Below are positions 23,235 to 33,404 of a stretch of DNA of 64,000 nt, one piece after another; within the stretch, counting starts at the first letter, position 1, and each line of letters starts with the position of its first letter. The stretch covers positions 31,182,579 to 31,246,578 of the forward strand of contig CM055313.2 in assembly GCA_029255685.2 (NCBI GenBank), in the 5' to 3' direction. The position numbers and the translations under genes are program-made. The notes beneath the pieces were generated by a model, which saw nothing but the letters and a program-made list of their open reading frames with translations, was not told the DNA's origin and did not search any database. This DNA is from Silene conica. Lineage: Eukaryota; Streptophyta; Magnoliopsida; Caryophyllales; Caryophyllaceae.

Positions 23235-26168
23235 CTATCCGCTAAAGATGCGGAAGATATCCGACCACGGCTTCTGACGACATGCCGTAGTCTCCACGGT
23301 TTTTGCTTTAGTAGCAAAACACATCTTCTTTCCGCCGTCGCAAAGCACATGCGACGGTCTTTCCTCCTGAGCTTGCCTCCTCTTCTTCTTCTCCCGATCC
23401 ACGACGTCTGGATCCTCATCTTCTTCATAGCTTAGACATCCCATTCCTCCTCTCTGGATGATGGCTTCCTTCACTTTGGGTTTCCCCAAACCAGTTACTG
23501 CAATAGTCATAATAGAAGTGTTCTCCCTACTGCTCCCAATCTGGGGCGGAGGTGTAAAAATAGATACAGGAACAGGTAATAAAGTGGGAGAAGTAGTGAT
23601 GACCTCATACTTCTTCTCAGAAGAGATAGCATTACATGTGATGGGGGTCATAGCGTCCTTCTTCCTATAAGATAGGCCATAGATAATAGAATGTTTGCCT
23701 ACTTTGAAGGTTAGAGTCCCAGTGCCTACATCTATAATGGCACCTGCAGTGTGAAGGAAAGGTCTTCCTAGAATTATAGGTATATGGGCATCCTCTGGGA
23801 TGTCCAAAACTACAAAGTCAACTGGGAAGAAGAACCTGTCAATACGCACAGGGATGTTTTCTAACACCCCTATAGGTTCCATAGATGTGCGATCTGCCAT
23901 CTGGACTATCATACTGGTCACTGCAAATTCGGTCATTCCTAATTTTAAGGCAACGCTTAGGGGCATGACACTTATACTAGCACCTAAGTCGCATAGAGCC
24001 TTCTTAACTGGGAAGGTTCCTATATTACAGGGGACAGAAAAACTACCAGGGTCCTCTAGTTTATGAGGGGCAATGACATGTGTTAAAAAACTGGATGACT
24101 CTTCAGTGAGGGCCACAGACTCAACCTTTTCTAGAGACCTCTTTCTTGACAAAAGTTGTCTCATAAATTTAAGATAAGAAGGAACTTGTTGAACTAATTC
24201 TAAAAACGGGACTTGGACATTTAATGAACGAATCACATCCTTAAATTTGTCAAAAGATACCTGATCCTTTGAAGGCACGAGTCTTTCTGGGAAAGGAGCA
24301 GCTGATGATTCAGTATTTGCAGCCCTTTTTAGAAACCTGGGGGTCTTGTCACCCCGGAAAAGAAAATCCCGCAAGTTATTCGGCAAATCTGGATGAAAGG
24401 GAACTTCAGGTTCTGCTTCAGTGGTCGGTCGACCAGAATCTTCGGTCGGTCGACCAGAATCTTCGGTCGGTCGACCAGAATCTTCGGTCGGTCGACCAGA
24501 ATCTTCGGTCGGTCGACCAGTCTCCTGTTCAGGCAAAATTTTCGGGTCCTGATCTGTGGTCGGTCGACCAGAAACTTCGGTCGGTCGACCGACTTCTCTG
24601 CTACTCGCCTGTTTTTCCTTTTCAGCCCCCACTTTAGCTCCACTTCTTAAGGTTACGACGTTTAGAGTCTCTTTTTTCTGGTCCGGCTTGGTCGGAAGTT
24701 GACCCGGAGCCCTAGTATCATTCTTGCTCGCAATTTGAGCAATCTGGGACTCTAACATCTTCATTCCTGCCTCTCTAGCCTGTGACTCCTTCTGTACCAA
24801 CCCAATAAGATTTTGGATAAGAGCATCTGTGTTGGGTGGTGGATTAGAAGGTGGTTGAGGGTTGAAAGGTGGTCTTTGGAAATTTTGTTTATGTGGGGGT
24901 ACATAGGTGGAATTTTGCTGAGGTTGCATATGCTGTGGGTTTTGAACATTCTGGCTTGTCCACCTTAAGTTGGGATGGACATTATTATTATTCGGGTCAT
25001 AGAAATTGTTCCCACGGTAATGCTGAAAAGCGGCACATGTTTCATTAGATGAAGTACAGAATTTTGACACATGCCCTTCTCCACCGCACCTCTCACAAGC
25101 AAAGGGTCCGTCCTGAACGGCGTTCACTTGGTTTATTCCTCCCTTGCTTCCGCTCCCTAGATCGAGCTTTCCTGCAGCCTCAAATTTTTCTAACTTAGCT
25201 GTCAAGGCCTCAATTGCTGACAGGTTGTACTCATTTTTCCTCTGATTTCCTCTAGAAGTACCATGCTCAGCACGGTGTACAGCAACATCCTCTATTAACT
25301 TGAGTCCCTTAGTCTCTCCTGAATTATCTTGGAATCTCCCATTAGCTGCAGCATATAAATAGGCCCTGTTGTCATCATAGAGACCATTGTAGAACTGGTT
25401 GCAAAGAAACCATTGTTCGAATCCGTGATGTGGTATGGATCGAACAAGTCTCTTGAACCTGTCCCACGCCTCGCTAAAGTCTTCATTGGGACCTTGGTTG
25501 AAATTAGTGATCTGCGCTCTTAAAGCATTAGTCTTTGATGCAGAATAGTATTTCCTGTAGAATGCTAAGGCTAAGGTGTTCCAATCTGTGACTCCCGCAG
25601 CAGTGCGGTCAAGATCTTTGTACCACTCTCTCGCAGAGTCCCTAAGGGAGAAGATAAACATGGTTTGTTTAATTTGGTCCTGCGTCACTCCTTCTGGGGG
25701 TGCTATAGAGCATATGTAATCTGTGAAGATTTCAATATGCTTAGCAGCATCCTCATTGGCGGAGCCTCCAAATTGGTTTCTTTCAACCATAGTAATATAG
25801 GCAGGCTTGGCCTCGAATGGCTTCCCAGTACCTGCAGGTAAAGTGAACCCTTTGTATAGGTCCTTTGCCTGAGGCATGGAGTGACTGGCAATAGTAGCTT
25901 CCTCTGTCATGTTCTCTTCTTCTTTAGGAAAAACTGGAAAGTAGGTAAAAGGTGGTGATTTTGGTGAAAGTGGGTTGATGGGTGAATTTGGTTGTGAAGG
26001 TGGTGTTTTTGGTGAAGATGGTAATGATGGTTCGAAAAAGTCTTCTTGAAATAAGGAAGATGGTGAGCCTCCTTCCTGATTTGCTAGAAGTTGCTTTCTT
26101 CTTTCTCTAAGAGTCCTCTCAATTTCGAGGTCAAGTGGTAGGAGTTCTCCTTGAACTGACCTGCGCAT
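23235..26168 (-). CDS. A1 Gag-protease polyprotein, 977 aa
   Basis: A single open frame from ATG 26168. Domains in order: a Pro/Ser-rich N-terminus (35-80); a Ty3-type capsid, about 140-285, with IFTDYICSIAPPEG, REWYKDLDRTAAGVTDW and FSEAWDRFKRLVRSIPHHGF; a CCHC knuckle at 358-371 (CERCGGEGHVSKFC); a Gln/Pro/Asn-rich linker (380-445); a stretch of seven-residue EDSGRPT repeats (about 527-582); and a retropepsin-like protease, about 710-825, with active-site motif CDLGAS (Asp 727) and ILGRPF (799-804). The acidic and basic tail (910-977) has no domain. Capsid and protease would package and mature virus-like particles. It ends before any reverse transcriptase. The frame is free of lesions, consistent with a young copy; expression is not shown. 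Confidence 0.85.
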   Translation of the reverse strand: MRRSVQGELLPLDLEIERTLRERRKQLLANQEGGSPSSLFQEDFFEPSLPSSPKTPPSQPNSPINPLSPKSPPFTYFPVFPKEEENMTEEATIASHSMPQAKDLYKGFTLPAGTGKPFEAKPAYITMVERNQFGGSANEDAAKHIEIFTDYICSIAPPEGVTQDQIKQTMFIFSLRDSAREWYKDLDRTAAGVTDWNTLALAFYRKYYSASKTNALRAQITNFNQGPNEDFSEAWDRFKRLVRSIPHHGFEQWFLCNQFYNGLYDDNRAYLYAAANGRFQDNSGETKGLKLIEDVAVHRAEHGTSRGNQRKNEYNLSAIEALTAKLEKFEAAGKLDLGSGSKGGINQVNAVQDGPFACERCGGEGHVSKFCTSSNETCAAFQHYRGNNFYDPNNNNVHPNLRWTSQNVQNPQHMQPQQNSTYVPPHKQNFQRPPFNPQPPSNPPPNTDALIQNLIGLVQKESQAREAGMKMLESQIAQIASKNDTRAPGQLPTKPDQKKETLNVVTLRSGAKVGAEKEKQASSREVGRPTEVSGRPTTDQDPKILPEQETGRPTEDSGRPTEDSGRPTEDSGRPTEDSGRPTTEAEPEVPFHPDLPNNLRDFLFRGDKTPRFLKRAANTESSAAPFPERLVPSKDQVSFDKFKDVIRSLNVQVPFLELVQQVPSYLKFMRQLLSRKRSLEKVESVALTEESSSFLTHVIAPHKLEDPGSFSVPCNIGTFPVKKALCDLGASISVMPLSVALKLGMTEFAVTSMIVQMADRTSMEPIGVLENIPVRIDRFFFPVDFVVLDIPEDAHIPIILGRPFLHTAGAIIDVGTGTLTFKVGKHSIIYGLSYRKKDAMTPITCNAISSEKKYEVITTSPTLLPVPVSIFTPPPQIGSSRENTSIMTIAVTGLGKPKVKEAIIQRGGMGCLSYEEDEDPDVVDREKKKRRQAQEERPSHVLCDGGKKMCFATKAKTVETTACRQKPWSDIFRIFSG

Positions 26169-26268
26169 AAGATGGAAACTACAAGAAAAAAGTGAGAAGG
26201 TTTAAGGAACAAAAAGTTCCTTAAACAAAGAGAAACAAAAACAAAAAACAATAAACACTGGCGTCACC

Positions 26269-26286
26269 TCCCCGGCAACGGCGCCA
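26269..26286 (-). other. A1 primer-binding site, tRNA-Asp
   Basis: On the element strand TGGCGCCGTTGCCGGGGA lies five bases inside the 5' LTR. It is complementary to the 3' end of tRNA-Asp including CCA, the primer typical of Athila elements. Confidence 0.85.
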
Positions 26287-26291
26287 AAATT

Positions 26292-27845
26292 TGATGCCCG
26301 TCGTTGAGGGTACCAAAGATAAAATTTATAATTCCTAACCTTAACAATAGATAGTGAAAATCAGGGTCGAACCACAAGGAGGTGGGGAATGTTTATTGTC
26401 TTAATGTTAATGTTTAAAGGTAACGAATTTGGGGGTTTGATTGATTGATTGCTATATCTAAGGCAAAGATTAAAATAAAAACTAGAAATAAAGATGAGAA
26501 TAAAATATAATAAAAAGAGATGCTAGGATGTTCGGGTAATAAATAGCTAAGGTAAAATAAATCCTAAGGTCAACATGTATTGCAGTCGCGTAAGGGGGTG
26601 TAACATATCTTTTTAAGTCTATGCTACCTAATAGCTCCTTTCGGCCTATGCTATTAGTTCCTAGGTCTCACAATTATTGGGTGTCAATAATAAGGGTGAT
26701 TCCTAAATTCCAGGTCACATACCTTTCAGCCTTGAGTAACCTATCCGTCTTAAGGTGTAAACCAATGCCCTTCCCGTATCTTTCAATCTTGGGTAGGTCA
26801 TTACTAACATCCTACAAGTCTCCTATTGGTCTCATTGCAGGATATTATAATTAACAAGAAAAGACGAAATAAGAAAACATACGCGAGTGGTCGACCGACC
26901 AGCTACTCCAGTCGGCCGACCACGGCCTCGGTCGACCGACCAGCTATTCCAGTCGGCCGACCGTGGTCCTGCTACAAGTCGGTCTTTCGAATTTTATTTA
27001 CCTATGCATATTATCCCCTACATCCTAACATATGAAAATTAGCTACTCATGGTTGTTAAGATGATTATGAAAACGGAATTAAACATGGTAAACATAGTAA
27101 ATAATCTAAACATGCAAGATTCAATAAAGCTTGGGATTCTAACTTAACAATTGTAATAAAAACAAGAACGATAATAAAGCAAGATTAAAAGAGTAATTAC
27201 CACAATTGGAATTAGGGCAGAAAGAAACTAACTTTATTGAATGCTTGGGAATTATTGAAAAATTACAAACTTTGATAATAACTGAATAAGTAACCGAATT
27301 CTTGAATATTTCTTAAACTGAATAATAATGGATGCAAAACCCTAACTACAAGATTAGCTTATATAGGGCAAGAGATTAGAGTTTCCTAAATACTCTAATT
27401 CTATTTTATTTCCGAAAAAGAATCGTCTGGCTTCCGCTGTGGTCGGTCGACCTACTATTCGGGTCGGTCGACCGCTTCCTTCTGGGCTTCTTCTATTTTT
27501 GGCCTTCCTTGAGATTTGGGCTTTTTTAAAGAACAGGGTCAGTCGGTCGACCTATACTGTCGGTCGGTCGACCGCTTCCCGAAGAATTTCTTCTATTTTC
27601 TTCTTATTTTGACTTGGGATACTTTGACTTTGACTCCAGTTGACTTTTCATTTATTCCTTAATTAAGCAAAAGACTTGAGGATAAGGATTTGGTGCTAAA
27701 TCGCCTCTTTTCCGCATAAATTTGCAAAAGTGCATAAAAATACGAAAGTACACAATTTGTGGGAAATGAAGGCTAAAACATAGTAAATGAGCGACCAAAT
27801 ACATGTAAAAATAGATGTAAAACATCATAAAATAGACACGTATCA
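26292..27845 (-). repeat. A1 5' LTR
   Basis: 1,554 bp and collinear with 19690-21243 without indels. Differences seen include A/C just inside the end (GCCAGTC against GCCCGTC) and a handful of transitions. The motif clusters are at 26889-26962 and 27441-27574. Confidence 0.9.
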
Positions 27846-28316
27846 ATGCGCAATCAAGAAACCTCCTTGGACGAGTTACATAAGATGTTGGTCCAAGCGG
27901 AGAGGGATATGGGACTTAATGAGAGTTCCACAAAGGATGTTCTAAATATCGAGACAAAAAGCAAGGGGAAGTTTAAGCGCAAGGCTAACAAGGGTAAAAT
28001 TGTCAAAGCCTTCAAACCCGCATCTCCTAAAGAGAAGACTTTTACGAAAGGTGCTTCTTCTTCGTCGTCATCAAAGGTTGATGACAAGTGCCATTATTGC
28101 ACTAAGATGGGGCATTGGAAGCGCAATTGCCCGAAGTATCTCCATGACCTCAAAGCCGGAAAGGATCTTGCAGTAGGTATTAATTCTCGTCTAATTCATG
28201 TTATTTAATCAATTTTTGTATAGTGATACAAGTTATTGATTCTTACCCGTTTATAAATTGTTTTAAAGGGGCTCCTACCAAAGACAAAGGCAAGGAGAAA
28301 GCGAAGGACGCTTGAA
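27846..28316 (+). pseudogene. Copia gag, C-terminal part with zinc knuckle
   Basis: The gag gene resumes at the target duplication. It encodes TSLDELHKMLVQAERDMG, a Lys-rich segment and a CCHC knuckle (CHYCTKMGHWKRNC, 28089-28130), then YLHDLKAGKDLAV. A plausible intron, donor GTAG|GTATTA near 28176 to acceptor TTTTAAAG near 28268, would add a short Lys-rich tail ending at TGA 28314-28316; unspliced, the frame ends at 28208. The knuckle context is typical of plant Ty1-copia gag. No pol follows, so this is a gag-only element. Confidence 0.7.
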
Positions 28317-28479
28317 GTTCCTTCCATGGATGGCTATGGTAGCATCCAAGATTGAAGACATAAAAGAGCATGGCTCTAATTTTTCATTTTGATGTCTTCT
28401 TTCCTTTTGCATTTTAATTTAAGAATTTTGTATTTCTTGTACGACAAGAATCTTGTTGAAACAATGGTTGTAATAGTGG
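28317..28479 (+). other. Copia 3' non-coding segment
   Basis: T-rich sequence after gag with no coding content, ending at the target duplication AGTGG (28475-28479) of the solo LTR. Confidence 0.6.
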
Positions 28480-30059
28480 TGTAATACCCCGTATGTTAGC
28501 CTTGGGCAACGATAGTCAAACCATGTTTTATACAAGTATTTCAAATAGAATATTTATAAAGTATTTTACGTAAACTGTTATTGTTTTATAAATCGTATTT
28601 CTATGATTATTTCGTATTTCATAATCATTTGATATTTGATAATTATTTCATAAAATGACATTTCATTCGTATTTTCTTTATTTGTTAATATATTTTTAAT
28701 TAAATATATTTCATATTTTATATTTATTTCTCATTGTACTTGTTTTAATATTTACGTCATAATTATATGTAAATCCTAATTTTATATATTTTTTTATGTT
28801 AATCCTAATAAAATATTCTTATAATTAATTTAATTAATATTTATTAATACCAAGTAACTTAATTTATTTGGTATAAATTATGTATTCGTACTCGTTTATT
28901 TTAAGTTACGGGCTAAGAGCGGGATTTTACCTCGAGATGGACTATGGATGTTTGGGCTTGGACTTGGGTTAGGGTATGATTGGACTTGGACTTGGGTTAG
29001 GCTGACTCTTAAACGTAAAACAAACAACAAAACATAAGCTTCTATACATCGACACTCTACACAACAATGAAACCCTAATCAGCCCTACCCTATCGACTCA
29101 CCAAAAACCCTACTCAACCCCCCATCTCGCCTGCCTTCTTACCACCTTTACGCCCTAAAATCTTCTATGGTCTATCGTGAGGATTGAAGAGAACGAAGGA
29201 AAAAGAGAACAACACAAGAGCAGCCTTCACCTTTATCGTCCCCACCTCTATGTGACTGTAAGTTGTGTACCCGTTTTCTTACAATTTGCAGACCATCATC
29301 CTAGTGTTCTATGGCTGTGAGTAATCTTTGTAGTGTGTATAACACGTTTATCGTCTTTAAGTCACCATAGGATCACCGTAATTGTTAAAACAAAGGCTAG
29401 AAAGCGTCGACAGTAAACCACTTTCTCCATACTTTGTTTTCTGCGTAATTGTTTCAGCCTCGTTCTATGTTGCTTATACGTTCATATTTGATTTAATTAT
29501 TGTTGTATGTCATGGGTAATGACGACGGGAGTTAGTAGGGTATGCTGGTCGTGTTGGGAGGGCTAGCGGTGGTCAGAACGATGGGAAACAGTCGGGTAAG
29601 TAGAGGGTCTCAGAAAGTTGCGAAAACACGGGTTTGGGTGTATGGGTTTTGAGCGGCTGTTTCAGAGGATTGAAGGGTGTCGAGGTCTGGTGTTTTACGC
29701 TAGGGAGTCGTGGGTGTTGTGGGGTGTCGAGGTTGGTGATGGGTAGTGGTTAGGGTGGTGATAACAGGCTGTTAAGAGGCGGGTTACAGTGGGTGTCAGT
29801 CGGGTTCGGAGTTTGGGGTGGTGACCAGGGGTTTTGGGACCAGTTTCGTGAGCTGCTGGAGTCGAGTTAGGGGTGGTGATGAGTGTCGGTGGGTGCGTTA
29901 TAGTGCGGTGGTGGCAACCACCGTGTCGTGGTGGTGATTCGGGCAGTGCGAAGGTGTCGAAGGGGGCTGTGTTTAGGAGGTTGTGAAGGGCTTGGTGCTG
30001 TTGCGTTTTCGGGGATTGTCGAGGGGTTTGAGGCCTTTGGCCTGTGTGTTCGTAGTTGC

Positions 30060-30125
<66 letters not shown>

Positions 30126-31379
30126 CATTATTATTATGATTAGTATTATTATTATATTATTAATATATGTTATTGTTGTTGTTATTGTTATTGATATTAT
30201 TATATTATCGTTACTATTAGTACTATATTAGTAGTTTTATTGTTGTCTTGTCTTTCTTATTAATATTATTATTGGTATTATTATTATTATTATTTGTATT
30301 TTTACTCATGTTGTTATTTACTCAAGTTGTTAAGTGAATTTTATACAAGAATGTGAAGTTATCAATAGTCGACTATATTTCAATGTTCGTTTATTTAAGT
30401 GCAACTAGTTACAAAAAAATAATAAAGACGAGTTGTTTAAGTTAACTGAAGTAGTTATGTTTAATACGGTCTCGTTATGCAATATATATATATTATTTAC
30501 ATAATAGATATGAATGATTGATATATTATATTAGTGGCGCAATTGTATTAGTTGGTAATTAAGTAATTTATTTTGTTAGGTGTTGAGTGTGTGATAAAGT
30601 GACCATTCTGATTGGATCTTAGCTGCATGACGGGATTATATTGATATCCAGGTAGGATACACTGGTACTATGTTCTATGACGTGCTATGAATGGATGTGT
30701 ATATTTTATGTTATGGATGCAAGTGTGATTATTATGAGAAAGATATATAGTGGTTGAACATTTTTATATTGCATTCATAAGCATGGCATATGCATTGGAT
30801 ACGGATTTGAGATGATGAGATATTATTGGGCCCAGGCTAGTTCTGCAGGACTAGACCAGGTGACCTCAGCTGTTATGCTGGTGTTCGGCGACGGCCGATT
30901 ATAGTCTGCCGGGAGGTTCAGTATGGCTGGGTGTTACGGGTTTGAGATTGAGATTTGTGATTGAGATTGAGCTCGAGCATATCATTGCATTTGCATATCA
31001 TAATTGTTGCATTATAATATTTTGTTACCCTACTCAACCGCGAGGTTGACAGTGTATTCGTGTACACCTACAATGATCCGGAATGGGGTGTAGATTCTAC
31101 AGGTTAGAGACAGATGAGCTAGGAACTGGGGCAGGAATGTGAGATGCAGCCTTTGGACCGACTTAGATTAATATCACATTTAGAGAAATCATCATTTATA
31201 TCTTCTTTTCCGCTGTGTAGTAACTGTAATAATCAAAGTTTAAATTTTATCTGTTTTATGTAAAGTACTTTGTATTGTTTTACTTTGTTATTCACTACCT
31301 CGGACATTCCGAGATGGTAACAGCTCTATTTATTTGAGAATGTCTTGCTAAAGGCTCTTAAATAAATGGGGGTGTTACA
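28480..31379 (+). repeat. Solo LTR, related to the LARD at 56391
   Basis: 2,900 bp starting TGTAATACCCCGTATG and ending GGGGGTGTTACA, flanked by the 5-bp duplication AGTGG (28475-28479, 31380-31384), with no internal region. The last 100 or so bases, and a block around 31025-31130, match the complement of the LARD LTR at 56391 onward closely, so the two belong to one family or two close ones. Solo LTRs arise by recombination between the two LTRs of one insertion. The (ATT)n tract inside accounts for the poly-Tyr/Ile chance frames here. Confidence 0.85.
30059..30137. repeat. (ATT)n microsatellite
   Basis: An almost perfect trinucleotide ATT array within the solo LTR, followed by impure ATT/GTT sequence to about 30300. 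The LARD LTR has a shorter (AAT)n tract at the corresponding place (about 57764-57792). Confidence 0.9.
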
Positions 31380-31384
31380 AGTGG

Positions 31385-31490
31385 TGACTTGGTTTTCAAC
31401 CCAAGTCATCCTTTTGTTCTTAATCAAACATGTTAGTTTTAAAATGCTTTTATATGATAAATAACATGAGTAATATGATTTGATCATTTT
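31385..31490 (+). other. Copia remnant before the truncated 3' LTR
   Basis: About 105 bases of AT-rich copia internal sequence continuing from 28479. The polypurine tract and the first 253 bases of the 3' LTR are missing; the breakpoint lies at AATTGACCGATTT, shared by both LTRs. Confidence 0.6.
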
Positions 31491-32481
31491 AATTGACCGA
31501 TTTCCTTAAAACCATATATCAAGAATTCAGAGGTTGAATCTTAAAGTAAGATTTATATTTGAAATCGAAATGTGTAGTTTGTCAAATATTAATCAATATT
31601 TATGAAATGTCGAAATTAGAATGAGAAGGGTTCGTGGTTATAACAAATGTTGTATATCGTATTGACGATTATTATAATAACCATATATTGGGACGGTAAT
31701 TACGAATTACTAAAATAATTTGTTAAATATGATTTAATTAATTTAGAAATATTATTTATGTGATAAATATATTTTAAATTAATACAATTTAATTATGTCA
31801 CATAAGATGTTACATATTATACAATTGTAGAAATTACATTTTGTAAAATGAAGGTCCATTTTACATAATGTGTGCCGTGTGATATTATGTGATTATGGGT
31901 TGCTTGTAGTTGATTATAGATCTATTGGAAACATAATCATGTTGCCTTGATACACAAGTTGTAGGCATGCAACCCTAAGAGCATAAGAGACAAAAGAGCA
32001 TCAAAATCTATTTCCCATGCTCTACTTACACGACACTACTCACCCCAACCCCAACCCTATTCTATTATAAATATACATGATACTCCATCACATGTTGTTG
32101 GTTGAACCTTGTATTGTATTTTTCTAAGTGTAAGAAATAATACACAAAATCCTCTTAAAATATTATTCATATAATATTTTCTATAATACTAATATATTAT
32201 TATTAGTACACGGTTTTATAACCTAATTCCGTCTCCTAGCTCGGGTTCGGTTTTCGGTGTTTAAGGGTAGGTCTTGGGTGCATCGTAAAGGAGGCAAGCT
32301 ATTTTGGTTGCTCCGTGGAGGATCGTCCTAGCACTTTTCGGACCGATTGTAAGGCCCTTTTCGTTATTATTCCGCATTTACTTTGCAGGGATAAGATCGA
32401 CTAAATTAATATGAGATTAATTAGTAAAAATTAGTAAGACTAAATAAATTGGTAAACTAGTATGACTAAGTTTTTCCTTCA
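31491..32481 (+). repeat. Copia 3' LTR, truncated at its 5' end
   Basis: It matches 15657-16645 with scattered substitutions and a 2-base indel, and ends TTTTTCCTTCA next to AAACC. The first quarter of the LTR is deleted. Confidence 0.85.
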
Positions 32482-33404
32482 AAACCCCCTTGCACTATGA
32501 CCATTGATTGATTGTTTCACCTCCTCTTGGAACACCTCAAACATCGCATGCGTGTAAAGCTGCTCCCCGTGCTATTCCAGCGGAGAAAAAGTAATCAATT
32601 TTGCTGACGTATGTCTGTTATCATTATCACATTTTTTTCTGACAATATCTCTGGTGGTCAATAGCACTTGTGAAGCGCAACCAGAATTCGACCAATGTTC
32701 CGTACAGATTTTCGAACTTTTTAAAGAAACTATTCTCACTTTCTGACCTTTGCGTCGTCCTCATAACACCCCCCATGACGAGGTTTTTATAATGGGCCAT
32801 CACCCATTGCCTCCTTAGAAGGTAAACTTGTTTGAACCAATCCACATCATTCGGATTGTGCTCCGCCATAACGTCACACCATTTACTATCAAAATCTTCC
32901 GGTTCTATATCTCTATCCCATACTATGGCATTCAGTTTAGTTATAAAGTCAGGATAGTCCTTGGTCGTACTCCCGTACTTAATCGGGACTTTGTTCATGA
33001 TATGCCACATGCAAAACCGGTGTCGAGCCTGCTTAAAAACCCTATTAACGGATAATATGATCCCCGGGTCTTGGTCGGTTATAATATACTTTGGTTCTTT
33101 GTAGTCCATCGCGACCAAAAACCGTTCGAGCACCCAATCAAAATATGAATGGTGCTCCCTAAACACTAACGCACAACAAAAAGTCACAGAGCGTTTGTGA
33201 TTATCAACGCCAGTGAACGGGGTAAAGACCATCATATACTTGTTTGTCCCGTATGTTGGATCGAAAGCCACAGCGTCCCCAAACACAGAGTAGTTTCTCC
33301 TCAAAATCCCATCACACCATATAACTTTGTCCAAGCTACCGTCGGCAGCGACAGCGTAGTCGAAGAAAAAATCTTCATGCGCCTTCGCTACCTCCTTTAA
33401 ACGG
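32482..33404 (-). pseudogene. MULE transposase catalytic core (middle exon fragment)
   Basis: Read from 33404 downwards, this piece encodes the MULE/FAR1 transposase core (PF10551 type). A DPTYGTNKYMM motif with the first Asp is followed by FTGVDNHKRSVTF, then TDQDPGI with the second Asp, HRFCMWHIMNK (Cys/His pair) and RSESENSFFKKFE with the likely Glu. The core is open from 33404 to about 32633. After a run of seven A residues near 32633 the frame shifts; a matching segment (HAMFEVFQEEVKQSING) continues in another frame and contains TAG at 32572-32574. Upstream the exon continues at 55059 beyond A2, downstream at 15403 beyond the copia element. Such proteins cut and move the transposon DNA; domesticated relatives are the FAR1/FHY3 transcription factors. 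Confidence 0.8.

Larger units (their letters stand above)
19690..27845 (-). mobile_element. Athila-like gag-pro element A1, complete and young
   Basis: A minus-strand LTR element of 8,156 bp with target duplication ATGCG (19685-19689 and 27846-27850), inserted in the copia gag gene. Both LTRs are 1,554 bp, and I count roughly ten differences by eye. It has a perfect tRNA-Asp primer site, a polypurine tract and a single 977-codon gag-protease frame. Reverse transcriptase, RNase H, integrase and env-like genes are absent, and about 2 kb of non-coding sequence takes their place. It is therefore a non-autonomous derivative that would need enzymes from a complete relative. Confidence 0.9.
15404..32481 (+). 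mobile_element. Ty1-copia gag-only element in the MULE transposase exon
   Basis: The element has a full 5' LTR (15404-16645), an initiator tRNA-Met primer site, a long leader, a copia-type gag gene and a 3' LTR (31491-32481) lacking its first 253 bases. The target duplication AAACC is at 15399-15403 and 32482-32486. There is no protease, integrase or reverse transcriptase. It carries two later insertions: A1 in gag (19690-27845) and a solo LTR (28480-31379). Without them the element is about 6 kb. Confidence 0.85.

Noticed and set aside
24269..24650. Three overlapping frames in other phases over the GTCGAC repeat
   Set aside because: They are shadows of the Gag-protease frame; the 21-base unit keeps all phases open.
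29928..30231. Open frames with long Tyr or Ile runs
   Set aside because: They are products of the (ATT)n microsatellite inside the solo LTR and have no domain.
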